This document shows, piece by piece, positions 10,230-22,640 of a stretch of DNA of 64,000 nt; positions within the stretch are counted from its first letter, which is position 1; the number at the start of each line of letters is the position of its first letter. Both the position numbers and the translations under genes were made by a program. Below the pieces are notes generated by a model. The model was given only the letters and a program-made list of their open reading frames with translations. It did no database searches and was not told where the DNA came from. Origin of the DNA: Eucommia ulmoides (lineage: Eukaryota; Streptophyta; Magnoliopsida; Garryales; Eucommiaceae); contig CM028338.1 of assembly GCA_016647705.1 (NCBI GenBank), positions 21,225,577 through 21,289,576 on the forward strand, read 5' to 3'.

Positions 10230-11600
10230 CACTACAAAAAGCAGAAAAAAAAAAAAAAAAAGAGATCTATCACGGTTAAAAACTGTGATAAAATAGTTTT
10301 TATCACGTTTTTTTTTTTTATCCCAAACCAACCATGATAATGGAGGTGTGATAGAAAATACGATACTTATTATCATGTTTCATAATTGTGATAGATGATA
10401 TAAAAAAACTATGATGGTAATTAAAATGCAAGATCGCATACTTATAATCTCGGTTGTGCATCAACATACAGGATGGTTAGTCATTTAACATCTTACTTCT
10501 TCTTTTTTTGATGTCATTTGGACATTTGAACAATATCTATCTTGGTTTTATATCAAACTAAGATATTTAGTCTCTTTTCCTTCATATTTAAAAACCATGA
10601 TTGTTTCTCTTATCTTTCTTAAAATAAAAATAAAAAACAATACTACCCCCAATTATGGTATAAAAATCCTGTCAACAATAAACAAACAAATGAATTTCAT
10701 CTTGGCAAAATAACTAAACTATTAAAGACATAATAAGTTTACATTAAAAAACAAAAATAACATTATTTTCCATACAAAAATCATAACTTAAATATATATC
10801 AAGCACAAGTGTCCAAAATTGACTGTAACATCACATCAAATAGATCATCATTGCCCTTGTCATCAGTTTCTTCATCAACTTCTTCATCGGACTTTGAAAC
10901 ATCAAAAATTAAGAAAATAAATGGAATATAACTGAAATCCACAAAAATCATTGGGGTCGAAGTAAGAACAAAAATCCAAAAAATCAATATGAACGTAACT
11001 ATTAAAGAACAATTAAGAAACAGATAAAAAGAGTGACCTCCAGATCACAATGGAGCAACCTTATAATAAATATATACATTCATTAAACTATTAAAAAATC
11101 AACAAGAAAAGAAAAGGCAAAACATTTAATTCGCTTTTCCAATTACACAAATAAAGTTTAGATGAAAACTGTGAACTTCACCATAAAAGACAAGTTTTAC
11201 AATAGTTCAAGATGGAGAATATAAGTCTATCTTATCTGGCTACCTTTGTTCATGAAGAAAATCGAATGAGGTTGCTCCCTAAGACTTTTTCATGAGAAAA
11301 TAAAAATATGTTCAGAATATCAAAACCACTATCTATAGAAATTTTTAATAAAAAGGGTAGAAAGTAGTACCAATTAAACCCAGTTCAACCTCAAATTGAT
11401 AAAGAAATACAAATACCCAATGAAACTTCTCCAGCTATTGCCATCTCTTGGAAATTCTGAATAAATGTCTCGTTTACCAAATTCAAGCCTTTCAATGCTT
11501 TTCTTGAAGATTTTTGTGGGGTGGTTTGGGCTAATTGATTCCCTTAAATAGGATGTTTTCTCTTCTTTTTTCCTTGTTTTTTTAAGTTTAGTTCTTTTGG
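10230..11600. mobile_element. CACTA transposon, left end with subterminal repeats
   Basis: CACTACAAAAAGCAGAAAAA at 10230 is a canonical CACTA terminus. Inward, TATCACGGTT and AACTGTGATA-type motifs alternate in both orientations to about 10460, the typical subterminal repeat field of plant CACTA elements. The matching right terminus is not found before the gypsy-derived sequence starting near 11600, so the element is probably truncated and the right limit given is approximate. The minus frame at 10799-10987 (acidic tail DEEVDEETDDKGNDD) could be a remnant of an internal gene but is not recognisable. Confidence 0.55.
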
Positions 11601-12517
11601 CAAATATGATTTCTATAGTAATTTGGACCAAATATCTGCAGTTATTTGTTTAGAGAGGTTGTCTAGCTCAATTCCATCAAGTACTAATATTTGACTCTTT
11701 CTTAAATTATTCTTGAGATTGCTTTCACGTGGTATGCTTCTTGGGATATCTTGGATATTTTGACTTTCATCCTTCTATCTTAATACTGAGGACAACTTGA
11801 GCAAGAACTTTCAAGATGACTCATAAAAAGAAGAAATAAAAACAAAGGAAACAAATGATAGCCAGGATGACTAATCAAATGTTGATTGTCCAAAAGGTAT
11901 TGAGAGAAAAATCATTTTCATTTTCTTTTTATCTTTATATATATATATATATATATATTTTACCATTCGGGCGATTAGCATCTCATGCATTTTGGATAGT
12001 CCATCTTACAAGTTTTGGGTAGTGATCCCGATCTAGTTGACCTAAGTCACTAGGTGTTGAGACACCCCTACGACTTAATCACTCGGACTACACAGAATTC
12101 TCGATTGACCAAATCTCCTTTATGTGAACATTCAGTGTTTAAAAACTTTTGGAAATAGGTCTTTTATTTCTTTTCTTTTATTTTTTCTTTCTCAAAACAT
12201 ACTTTATCGACATTACATAATAAGAATAGGGGGAAACTTAAGTCGATCTCGAGATCCTTTGTTGATTTTTCCCTATCCATGATGTTTTATTTCTTGGTGC
12301 TGATCTTCACCTTGTAGCAACTTCATCTTCTGCTAACTTGTTCCACAACCTTGGATGCTTTGATTTGTTTGTGCGAATATTCTTCCGACCACCTGCCTTA
12401 CTTTGTATCTTTTGAGAGTCTAGAGTAAGTCTAGGTTTCGTATCTTTCCAAAAAGACTTTTTTTTATTTTTATTTTTAATGAATCCTCTACTTTTACTAA
12501 TATGTTTCTTCTCCTAT

Positions 12518-14392
12518 TGTACGACGATGATTTGATCGCTCGTGTATATGACTACTCGCAAGTGTACGAGGTCAAAGTTTTAGTATAGTGTGATCATTAA
12601 GATCGGGTTATCATATTCACAGGGATTGGTGTCATTACTATCGAATACCGCGTTTGTCGTGACCTAATTTTATCTAGGCGAAAAATAAATGTATTTAATT
12701 AATTAAACTAATACTAATATAACCTAAATTAACTACACTAATATGCTAATATGTTTTAGGGTGAATAATTGCTTAGGGATTAACATGCTTACAAATACGT
12801 GTTCGATTATGATTTACTCACATTTACGTTGTTCGACCTATTTGACAACATCGGTACGTAAACTCCACCGCTACCGCCACCTCTCTCAAGTGTAAGACAT
12901 GGGAATACATGACTTCGAGTCAATGAATAAGTTCCTCTCAATGTCTTAACGACCCTAGGTCATGTGAGTCTCGCCCAGCGTCATTAATTGCACACAATCC
13001 AACTCCCTCCCGGATTATTGGATTATCGTGTTGTATTTACCCTATCGACAATCTCCGTTCTAAAACTCCCTCGCCACCTCTCCCGAGTGTAAGACGAGGG
13101 ATATAACTCAATTTCATGTCAACGAAGAAATCCCCCTCAATGTCTTAATGACCCTAGGTCATGTGAGTCTTTCCCCAACGTCATCGATTGTCTACAATTC
13201 AAACCTCGATCGGGTTATAAAATTGTGGCGTTTGTTTACCCTAATCCAAATCCGGGGTTTGTCAAAACCCCGCATTCTCCATTTACCATTCTAAGCATAA
13301 TAAACAAACAATATGATAAACACAATCAAACTACGAAGAACAAACATAAACGCAACATCGAAATCATCCAAACAAACATATTTATAAATATATCGTTAAT
13401 CCCTACTACAATCCATATTTAACTCGTGGCCATTGCTGCATAAACATATAAATCGAGCTAAACACGCTCACATGATCCTAAGATAAAGAAATAAGGAAAA
13501 ACAATCGAAGAACTTAGTCTCGTTCGTAGATAAATTGCTAAGAACGCTCAACAATCAATTCTCCGTCTTCTCCACTTTGGGATGTGAGCTCTACCTCTAA
13601 AACACCTAAATATACCCTTAGATATATTCTAAGGGGCTCCAAAAATCAAGAGAGGCCAGAGAAGGGGGAAGAGAGGGGTATTTATAGGCAAAAGATCTCA
13701 AAATATCTAATAAATATCAAGGCTGTGCTGCTGGATTTTCGCTTAGGCGAAGAAAACTTGGCCTAGACGAAGTTAGGTCGGTTAACTTTCTGCCGGAACT
13801 TTGCCACGGCGAAGGAAACTTCACCTAGGTGAAGTTACTGCAGGTTTACAATTTTGTTTTGACTATAACTTCTTCATCCGAACTCCGATTGAGATGATTC
13901 AAAAACCTATCGAAAGCTAAGAAAAAGATATAAAACTTAAATATTTTGAGTATTTCCAAAATAGGATTGAATCATAGTCCAAAATAGTCTTGAAGTTACA
14001 ACACCTGTACTTTCTTTGCTGGTTTGGTGACCGCCTAGGCGAAGAAGTAGTCGGTGGACTTGGAAATATTTCTACTGGGGTTTCCACCTAGGCGGTGGGT
14101 TGTCAGTAGCCTTTTGTCATTCTCAGCATCTTCACTACCTAGGCGGAGGTCTGGACACCTAGGCGGTGGGCTTCCTTCATATTTTTGCCTCTTTGCTTGT
14201 TTATGCACCGTAACTTCAACTCGCCTTCGATTCGATCTCATCGTTTTTGCTCCAGTTTCTTATATTTTTGCTCCACATACCTGATTTATACAAAAAATAT
14301 GAAAACTAATTAAAACATAATAAAATACTATATAAACGCTCGGAAACCAACTTAATTTGGTTTGGAAATACGTAGGTAGATCACACCTATTA
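12518..14392 (-). mobile_element. Solo LTR A of the GCCTAGGC-palindrome family
   Basis: It starts TGTACGACGATG on the plus strand and ends CACCTATTA, flanked by the exact 5-bp duplication CCTAT (12513-12517 and 14393-14397). The TG...TA end is one substitution from TG...CA. The body aligns end to end with the LTRs at 59121-60826 and 61934-63650. A TATA box (TATAAATAC, minus strand) near 13677-13686 sets the orientation. The right third holds GCCTAGGC palindromes, for example near 13734, 14034, 14087, 14140 and 14159. No coding capacity; length 1875 bp. Confidence 0.85.
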
Positions 14393-14459
14393 CCTATGAA
14401 CAACACGACTCTAGCTACTTGATTAGCCTCTGAGAACATTCTTATGGCCACCTGCATTG

Positions 14460-14462
14460 CTT

Positions 14463-14493
<31 letters not shown>

Positions 14494-14513
14494 GGGGGGG
14501 GGGGGGGGGGGGA
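14460..14513. repeat. Poly-T / (GT)n / poly-G tract
   Basis: About 24 T, then GTGTGTGTG, then about 19 consecutive G, followed by ATTTTGGG. It lies 67 bp beyond the solo LTR inside old gypsy DNA. Such a G-run can form a quadruplex and is prone to sequencing length errors. Confidence 0.8.
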
Positions 14514-15101
14514 TTTTGGGTAAGGTTAGGTCCATTTTTATTTTATTTTTTGTTCAAGGCTTCTTAATGAGCAATGCGTGTGTCAGCCATAAGCCATCAT
14601 TTTAGTATCCTGAGCACTTATTTTCTTTTCGATGAACAATAAGCATACCATCTATATATCTTCCCTTTATCCTTTAGTAATTTTTTTGTCATTCTCAGGT
14701 AGGAACATATGTAACGATTCCACATTAGGACTTGGTTTTCTTTCTAACTATGTTAGATATTTGTCAATATTTCACCATATTTTGGCTAAAACGAGACATC
14801 TCTTCCAACATTTTTCTCTAGATGATGGTCCAATTCAGTGTTAAAGTTATATTATCCTAATTTTGATTATTTGGAGTGTGTGAATTACGATAAACAAATT
14901 AATTACTTGCAAGTGAGAGTATAAAGACTTGAATCAACTCTATATACAATTAACATGCATTCATTGATACATAGATCTAGTACATAGTCAGACAAGTAAA
15001 TGCCTATATTTATTGAAAAGTACTTAGGAAATTAGAAGGAAAGTAAAAGACAGATATTGCCTTCTTAGAGATCCTGGTTAAACAGTCTTTTTTAGGAATC
15101 T

Positions 15102-15216
15102 TCAAACCCATGCTTGGATAAGATCCTTGACACGGTACTCGAGGTTATCGCATCTATCTATATGACAATTGACTCCTCTAGTGTGGTACTCGTGGAACGC
15201 ATGGGGGTTGAGCTGA
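15102..15216 (-). pseudogene. Ty3/gypsy gag zinc-knuckle remnant
   Basis: The minus strand reads LQLNPHAFHEYHTRGVNCH and then DRCDNLEYRVKDLIQAWV. It aligns with the better-preserved FCQYHSGEDDHHTNQCLALK at 23895-24089. In Tat/Ogre-type gag the pattern is F-C-x-Y-H-x(4)-H-x(4)-C-x-x-L-K-x-x-I-x-D-L-I. The first cysteine is replaced by H here and the frame is short, so this is a dead fragment. Confidence 0.5.
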
Positions 15217-15295
15217 AGCGCTTCAATTTTCCAAATAGGAAAATGATATAAAATAATAAAGCATAAATGGAAAAGGGGTTTTTGCAGCATCATTT

Positions 15296-15629
15296 TTTTT
15301 AAAAAGTACTTAGGTCATTTTAAAACAAGGAGTCGCCACCTAACACTGTGTTTAAATAGTGTGCTAGTGCATCAAATTTTTAGAAAATAATTTAAAAGGC
15401 CTAAGTAAAAATAAACTCCAAAATGCGGTTAAACCAAAGATTCATTTAAAGAAGTCGTGGGTCGGTTATTCTTGGAGAAGGTGTTCGGCACCCCAAGACG
15501 TCCGTCCGAAAATGGTACCCTATGTTCAATTAAGTCCAATTAATTTAAGTTTGAACGTTTTATTATATTTTGAAATCTTTACTTTTGTACGAAATCTTTT
15601 TGGCATTTTTCAAAAATAAGATGGGACAA
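15296..15629 (-). mobile_element. Older gypsy LTR, left part (continues at 30291)
   Basis: Contains GGAGTCGCCACCTAAC and GTTCGGCACCCC, hallmarks of the long LTRs of Tat/Ogre-type elements. It is cut at 15629 by the 14.7-kb insertion; the first bases after that insertion (30291) continue it. The outer limit on the left is not marked by a target duplication and is approximate. Confidence 0.55.
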
Positions 15630-18458
15630 TGACGCACCCCGAATTTTGATAAGTAAAGAAGCAGAGATCGAGAAGAAGAGAAAACAAGTTTCATTTCTCC
15701 TTCTCTAGGTCGTCCAAATCTGCTTATTTTGAAAATGGTTTTTCAAGAGCTTTTCTAGGCATCGGTTTTGAAAAACTTTTTGGTCCTGGAATTTATGTTG
15801 AAAACAGAGTCCCCACCTAGTATAGGGTTAAATAGTGTGCTATGTCACCGGGAGTTTTAAAAATTCATTTTACTTTGAAATGACCCGTGTTTTGACTTCA
15901 TTAGGTCCATGTACCAGTGAAACTTTCTTTGATTTCATTAAACAAAAAAAATTCCTTTTTTTTTTTTTGTTAAAAAAAGAAAAAATCATCTTTTTGCGTA
16001 TTTTTGACATGATATAAGCAGTAAATGTTATCTATTATGCAACTACAACTACAAATAAAAATATTTTTGTGTTTTTCACATAATGAAAGCAGTAAATACT
16101 ATACTATTCTAGGTAGCGACAACCCAATAGCAGTTTATAAGAGACAGGAATATAAATATGCAAGCTATATAAAATGCAAACTAAGACTAATTTATTTGGA
16201 TATGTGACCGAACCCGCACGTGGGTTTCCTATGTATCTTGGATTAATGAAAATCAGGTTTTGACATAGTTCATTTGTGTTAAGATTAAACCATATGGTTT
16301 ATTTTATTAAAGGTGTGACCAAACCCTTATGGCTTGCCTATTTACTTTGGGGGTAACCAAAGATCAGGTCATCACGTAATTCATTTAGTTTGGTTTCATG
16401 TGTTCTTCATGTTCTTGGTGTGTTCTTGATGTTCTTAACATGATCTTGAACAATTTTAACATAGTTTGATGATCTTGACATGTTTTCTACATTATTGTCT
16501 TGATTACTTGTTATACATCATATGTATATGAAATTTAAGTATGAATACTACATGATCATGTTATGTACAAACAAAATATGAATATTTAAGCCAACATAAA
16601 AGGGTGTTTCAAGAAGATATACCTACTTAGGGGATGCAGTCTTCCTAAGTGATTACCTCCCCCTCCTTCTTGATATTCTTGGTTAGAACTTGATCAATCA
16701 TTGTCGATATATTGAGTTCTTGATCTAAGAACCTCAATAACACCTTAATTAGAGGGCGTAGCCTTCCCTAAGTAGCTATCTCCCTTTCCTCCTCTTCTGG
16801 CTTGGTGTTGATAGATGACCGTCTTCTTCTTGAGTTCTTGCTCCCAGAACCTCAAGAACACCCTCCGAGACCGGATTTTAGTAGAATAATGGTGTGTTGT
16901 TAAATATAATTGTTTGATAGGCCTAGGACTCGAGAGAGTTGCTCGAGTTTAGAGAGAAAAACTAGGCCTTCAAGTCTTGAAATTTATGAAAACAGGCCCT
17001 GTATTTATAGGTCTGGGATGCCTGCACATTAATTAATTGGAAAGCATATCCAGCATACTCCTTAGGCAGTGTTTGGCCTAGGGGACTTGGTCTCTTGTTT
17101 TGGTATTGTTTAGCTTTGGACGAATTTTGAGTGGAATGGAAGATTCTTCAAGATTTGGTATTGATTACCAAATTTTTGTCCATGATTTGGTAATGAATGG
17201 AAATAATTACCAATAATTACCTCTCCTCCAATTATATGGGTTGCACATGGGTTCATTAATGGCTTGATGTAACACTTCTGGTTTAGTTTCGGGGCTAACT
17301 ACTGGTTAGTCTCACTATTTCGATTTAGTTGCCATTAATGCTTTCTAGGTGCATTGTATCAAGCATTGAAGTTTTATTTTGCATTTAATTCTCCATGATT
17401 AGTCATTTCTTGGTAAAACACTCATTCAGTTAGATTCAAATCGAATCGGGTTAATTTGCCGTGTAACCGATGGTTAGTTTTCAAGTTTCCTAGTTACTTC
17501 TAGATATTTTGGAAAAATTATCGACGTTGAATGTATCCACCCATTCTATGTCATCCTTAAGCATTTAATGCTTTATGTGATGTACATTTAATGCATTGGC
17601 TAGGTAGGAAACCAATTTGGTTTGGTTTGGTAACAGGTAGTCACGTTTTAAGGTTTTTCGGATAACCTTGAATGTTTCCTATCCATGTCATCTCAATAAT
17701 TTAATGCTTGATGGGATGGGAAATTAATGCTTATTAAATTCCTAATTTAGGTGGTGAACCGAATCAATTTAGTTTCGATAATGGTTGGTCACATCTTAAG
17801 TGTCTTGGATTCCCTTCCTTAGATATTTGTAGAAAACTTCTTGGAAGGTTATTTGGTATCTTCAAGGCTCCTTTGTGTGCCTATTAAGTATGGTTAGGCC
17901 CTTGATTCATTGGCCTTAGGATAGTTTGTCAAGACAACTTGGTTTTGGTGTAAATCTGAACCAAGCCCAAGTCCTTAATCACCTTGGTGTCATGACCTTT
18001 CCAAGTCTTGATTAATGTATCTTGAATTGTTTCTTGGTGGTATTTGATATAATATGCATAATTGAAACAATTGTTTTTGTCCTAAAACGACAAGAATTAG
18101 TGATTGTAAATGTCTCATGTTCAAGGTAGGTAACCGGAGTTATTTTGTTTGAAATATCATATAATTTAAGGGTAGTGGATAATTTTTATCTATAATAAAT
18201 ATGATTTAATGAAAATCAAATTTTAATAGTCATTTTAGACCCCCTTAAATTATGGGATTTTCGAGGTTGACCCAAAACTTTTACTTAACTGTATTTTGTC
18301 AAATTTCACATTTTGTTTTTTGTATTTTTCTAATATTTTTGGGTATTTTTGTATATTATACATTGTGATCTCAGGTAGAAATTCACCTAAGTTTAAAGTT
18401 TGTTTGAACTTGTACTCGATTCGACACTAACCGGGTAAGACAAAATCCGGTGTCTACA
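15630..18458 (-). repeat. 3' LTR of the 14.7-kb element
   Basis: On the plus strand it runs from TGACGCACCCCG to GGTGTCTACA, i.e. TGTAGACACC...GCGTCA in transcription sense, 2829 bp. It shares with the other LTR the GAGTC-CCACCTAG region, the CACGTAGTTC-like modules (about 16200-16390), the Asp/Glu-poor pyrimidine block at 16620-16860 and a minus-strand TATA box TATAAATA at 17002-17009. Confidence 0.8.
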
Positions 18459-18481
18459 ATTAGCCCTCTTTGTCATGCGAG
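18459..18481 (-). other. Polypurine tract next to the 3' LTR
   Basis: On the minus strand the sequence is CTCGCATGACAAAGAGGGCTAAT directly before TGTAGACACC (given here from 18481 down to 18459 as positions; key part ACAAAGAGGG). The same ACAAAGAGGG block precedes the related LTR end at 32131. It primes plus-strand DNA synthesis in LTR elements and fixes the element's orientation. Confidence 0.65.
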
Positions 18482-18659
18482 TTTATTCGTAATGACAAAG
18501 AAGGAGACACTAACATTTTGTTTTGATAGACATGAAATGTCAAATAAAAGTATTTAAATGCTTATAGTGATTTGGTAAGAGAACGCCTAGCCAACTCTCC
18601 TCAGTGAGATGTCTTTATATCCATAATCAAATACGGGTATTCTTCGCATTTTGTCATTA

Positions 18660-19505
18660 AAAGAGTCATTTATTTTGCCACCAGAGACATGAACATTTTG
18701 CTTCTATCAATAGAGATTGGAGGGTTTTGCTTCTGCCACTAGAGTCAGGAATGTTTTGTGTCCGTCTTCAGAGAATCCTTACTTCTGCTACCTAAGACAG
18801 GACACTTTCGCTTCCATCACCAGAGATTGGAATGCTTGGATTTCGTAATTGAATATAGGTATTTTTCTCTTCTATCACCAGAGATAGGGATGCTCTACTT
18901 CTGCTACCAGAGATAGTTATGCTCCTTTTTTATCACCAAAGAGAGGCATTTTTTTTTTACCAACGATAGGCATTTCTTCTCCCACCAGAGATAGGCACTT
19001 ATCTCTATCACCAAAGATAGACATTTCTCTCTATCACTAGAGATAGACACTTCTTTCTATCACCAAAGATAGACATTTCTCTCTATTACCAAATATGTGT
19101 ATGTTTCTCTATCACCAAAGATAGGCATTCATCTCAATCACCAAAGATAGGCATCTATTACCAAAGATAGGCATTTCCCTCTATCACCAAAGATAGACAT
19201 TCCTCTCTATCACCAAATATAGGTATCCATCACCAAAGATAGGCATTCCTCTTTATCGCTAAATATAGGCATCTATCACCAAAAATAAGCATTTCTCTCT
19301 ATCAACAAAGATAGGCATTCCTCTCTATCGCCAAACATAGGCCTTCCAAAGATAGGAATTTCTCTCTATTACCAAAGATAGGTATTCCTCTCTATACCAA
19401 ATATAGGCATCCATCACCAAAGATAGGCATTTTCGTATCACCAAAGATAGGCATTCCTCTTTATCACCAAAGATAGACATTTCTCTCTATTACCAAAGAT
19501 AGGGA
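18660..19505. repeat. Minisatellite with palindromic ~26-bp unit, in the element's 3' UTR
   Basis: The unit is close to CTCTCTATCACCAAAGATAGG plus CATTT. Each unit contains CTATC-ACCAAA-GATAG, a 5-bp inverted repeat with a 6-base loop. About 20-25 units lie from 18870 to 19505, many nearly identical; some are shortened. Upstream (18660-18870) longer, more diverged units contain CACCAGAGACAGGAAC-like sequence, so the array seems to have grown by amplification from an older form. It lies 200 bp inside the 3' LTR, the region known in Ogre/Tat elements to generate tandem repeats. Confidence 0.85.
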
Positions 19506-22500
19506 TTGGTTGCTTTCATAGATTTGATTTTATGTAGATCGGTATTTGGTGGAAAAAGTTCTTGGCTAGAGAAACCGATTCCTAGGTCGTCATATCAATA
19601 CATGATTGAAAATGACTGAGAAAATTCTCACTAGAGAAATGCTTGGGGAAACTCGACACTTAGTGGCGTTTCTTAGCCATATCTCACTTGGGATTGCCTA
19701 ACGAGAATTAGAAAACATCCAGAGAGAAATTTAACCTCGGATAAAATGTGCCCTAGTCATAGACTGGGGCTTGATGCGTTTATCATTTTTAGGGATATAT
19801 ATTTCAGTTTTGAATTTTTTTTTATTGATTGTGGTTAGTCCGAGTCTTATATGAAGAAACTCTCTACGGAAAAAATTTGATATAATGTACCTCGACTCTA
19901 GCTGGGGCAACTCCTATCATAGAATCTCAATGAAGAAACCTGATAGAATGTGCCCCAGCTCTAGATGGGGCGAGTCCCATCACATATTCTTAGTGGAGAA
20001 ACCGAATATAATATATCCCAACTCTAGCTAGGGTGCGGGACTACCTCCTGAGTGTTCAAAGGATGCGGCAAAGCCTACATGGGTTGCCTATATGTCTTGA
20101 ACTGAGCACACGATTGTAATGTTTGTTTTAGTCTGGAAACCCAATTGGGTTGTTTATGTATATTGATATTATTTTTTTGGATAATGATCGTCGAATAACC
20201 GAAACCTAACTGGGTTATCTATATACATTGATTTTCTAGGTTAGGAATCCAGTCTAAGTATAGTTTGGCCCTTGCTGTGCTATCTCAGATTGTCAACGGT
20301 ACCTACAAGGGCTTTCTACATACCTTGGAAATCTACTAAGGATCAGGTCAACATGTAGTTCGAGCACATGCATCCTTTGTATCTACTTAACAAAAGGATT
20401 AGCTTATCAAGAAAGTCAAGGGACTTCTTAAGAGATGCGCTCTGATATAGGGCTAAGAGAATGCCATGATATTGACATCTCTTTGACTTCGATCGGACCC
20501 ACTTGGGTTTGTAGCGTACCTTGGTGATCTACCAAGGGCAGGTCAAAGCGTAGTCTGCTGGCGATGAAGGAATTTTGCTTAAGGTGATGATGTATCTGTG
20601 TAAAATATAGGTTAGATGTAACAAATAAACTTAATAATTTGTAACATGTAATTAATATATTATATAGAAGTCTACTATTTCGGACTAAAAACTAATTATT
20701 GCAAAAAAATAACTATAGATATACTCACCGGATTGAGTGCATTGTGTTCTTTGAAACCTATAAAGGTTTTACGTATCCTATTATTTACCAGGACTCGGGT
20801 CGACACCTGATTCTTCTTGATTAATTAAAGTTGATATGGTTAAATATTGATTATTGGTTAACCGTTATATTTGATATGGTTCAATCCCAATTGATTGGGG
20901 GATTTTTATTATTGAGCGACTCTGTGGGGATTTTTAATATTTGATAGCTTAATTAGATTCCATTTGGTGTGGGACTTTTGTTAAAGGAGACCGAACCTGT
21001 ATTATGGGTTGCCTATGTATCTCAGATAACTGAGAATCAGGTCAGAATGTAGTTCATCTTTGATTTCGATGAGGGATTTTAAAGTTGACGACCATACCTT
21101 AAAAAGGTTTCCTACATATCCCAGACTTACCGAGAAATAGGTTGTACATAGTTCATTCTCTTTAGTCTATCATCCAAACCCATAAAGGTTTCCTACGTAT
21201 CCCAGGTTTCGTCGGGAATTAGGTTAACATGTAGTTCGTAGTCCTCAATTTGTCCACCAAACCCACAAGGGTTTCTTACGTATCCCGGACTTTACCGGGA
21301 ATCAGGCTGACACGTAGTTCCTACATCTTTAGATTTGATGAATTTAATTAAGTTCATTATGATTTAAGGATTTTATTTTACGTTGTGATATGAAATGAAC
21401 GATGTTTCCATCAAGAAAACATGGATAGGATGAAATGTGCCACAATCGTAAACCGGAGCTGCGACTAGATAAGTTCCATCGAGGAATCTAATCCAACACT
21501 TTCTATCATGCAATTCATGATTATTAGCAGTGTAAAATATACCCCATCTTGTAGGCTAGGGGAGAAGACTGATTAGCTATGGGATTATGAAGCTAAATCG
21601 GTTCGTTATGCTATAATTTTTGTCTAAGCCTTAGCTATGTAAAATTGATCATTAATTTTGACTGGTTAATGTATTTAAGTCTTTAACCCTAATTTGGTTG
21701 AAAACCACTTTAAGAGACGGATGGTGTTATGGTGACATGGTAAGGTTACCTGACCAGATTACATGTTCGAGAAATGCCTGCTAGCCTACTAGATCTTCCA
21801 AGTAAGGTGTATGGGTGCAAGTTTTATATCAGTGATGATATATGGATGCAAAAATGATATGCAAGAGGCCATAGTTTTTTTTGTTTGGAGTATGATGCCT
21901 TAGTTTCTTCATGTGTATGAAGGTTATGCATGCCTAAGTTATGCGTGATGCATGGTGTTTATATAGTATCTTGATATTGACTTTATGTATTGTACTATTT
22001 TATTACACCCAAATCAAGAATGTTTTCCTAGGGAATGCATTATCTATCTAGAGATGCTAGTTTTCTACTAGAATGTTTCCTAGAATGTTTGCACTAGGTT
22101 TCTTTTTCTATTAGACTTCCCCTTCGTTATTTCCATGTCATTTCTAATACAGAAAGCTGACCAGTGCTTCTAAGAGGCTTACTGCTCCTTTGTTTTTTCT
22201 TGCGTTGCAACTGGAATTCTGATCGGGATTTTCCTTCAAACAGTCTCTGGTCTTTGGTTGCAAGATTGAAAGGTTTAGACAGGAATAGCGGTGGGTTATT
22301 TCATGTCTCGCTTGGTTGAGGTCGGGATTTCCCAGAATGGGAACATCTGGCTTAGAATGGATATCACTTTTGATTTGGTTTGGGTATTGAATGACTTTTG
22401 GAAGAGTTTTGGGAAAGGGATCAAGTGAATGGCTTATTTAATAAGACTTCTTCTCTTCCTTTCCCGTATTTTCCCAAGTCTATTTCTAATTCTTTAGATA

Positions 22501-22640
22501 TTAACCTATATGCACCATGTATATTTCCTTTTCATTTTGTGCAAGATTATTTTCACTAGAGTATACTTAGGTAATCATATTCAAACGTTCAATCATTTCA
22601 ATGATCATTGTGATGTTTGCATTGAATTAATCTAAATTAC
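19506..22640. repeat. Internal non-coding region with CTAGCTGGGG and CGTAGTTC repeat modules
   Basis: No open frame of useful length exists here. Units of about 65 bp with ATGTGCCCCAGCTCTAG-like sequence recur at about 19750-20040. Units of about 80 bp recur at 20960-21330 and also near 20060-20370 and 20470-20560: GGGTTTCCTACGTATCCC, a short spacer, GGAATCAGGT, then ACACGTAGTTC. The same CTACGTATC...CGTAGTTC module occurs in both LTRs (16200-16380, 27960-28140). It resembles modules known from long gypsy LTRs in other plants; function unknown. Confidence 0.6.

Larger units (their letters stand above)
11600..15216 (-). mobile_element. Degenerate Ty3/gypsy internal fragment (same family as 15630-30285)
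   Basis: After removing the solo LTR at 12518-14392, this stretch aligns by eye with 22645-24090 of the large element. Shared landmarks include GAGGTTGTCTAG, GGGTAGTGATCCCG, AGGTGTTGAGACAC, GGAACATATGTAACGATTCC and GTGTGTGAATTAC. It carries a gag zinc-knuckle-like remnant at its right end. An (AT)n run lies at about 11935-11958. There are no intact frames. Confidence 0.6.

Noticed and set aside
18870..19505. Regular short palindromic repeats, superficially CRISPR-like
   Set aside because: Units are contiguous variants with no unique spacers, no cas genes are present, and the setting is a plant retrotransposon.
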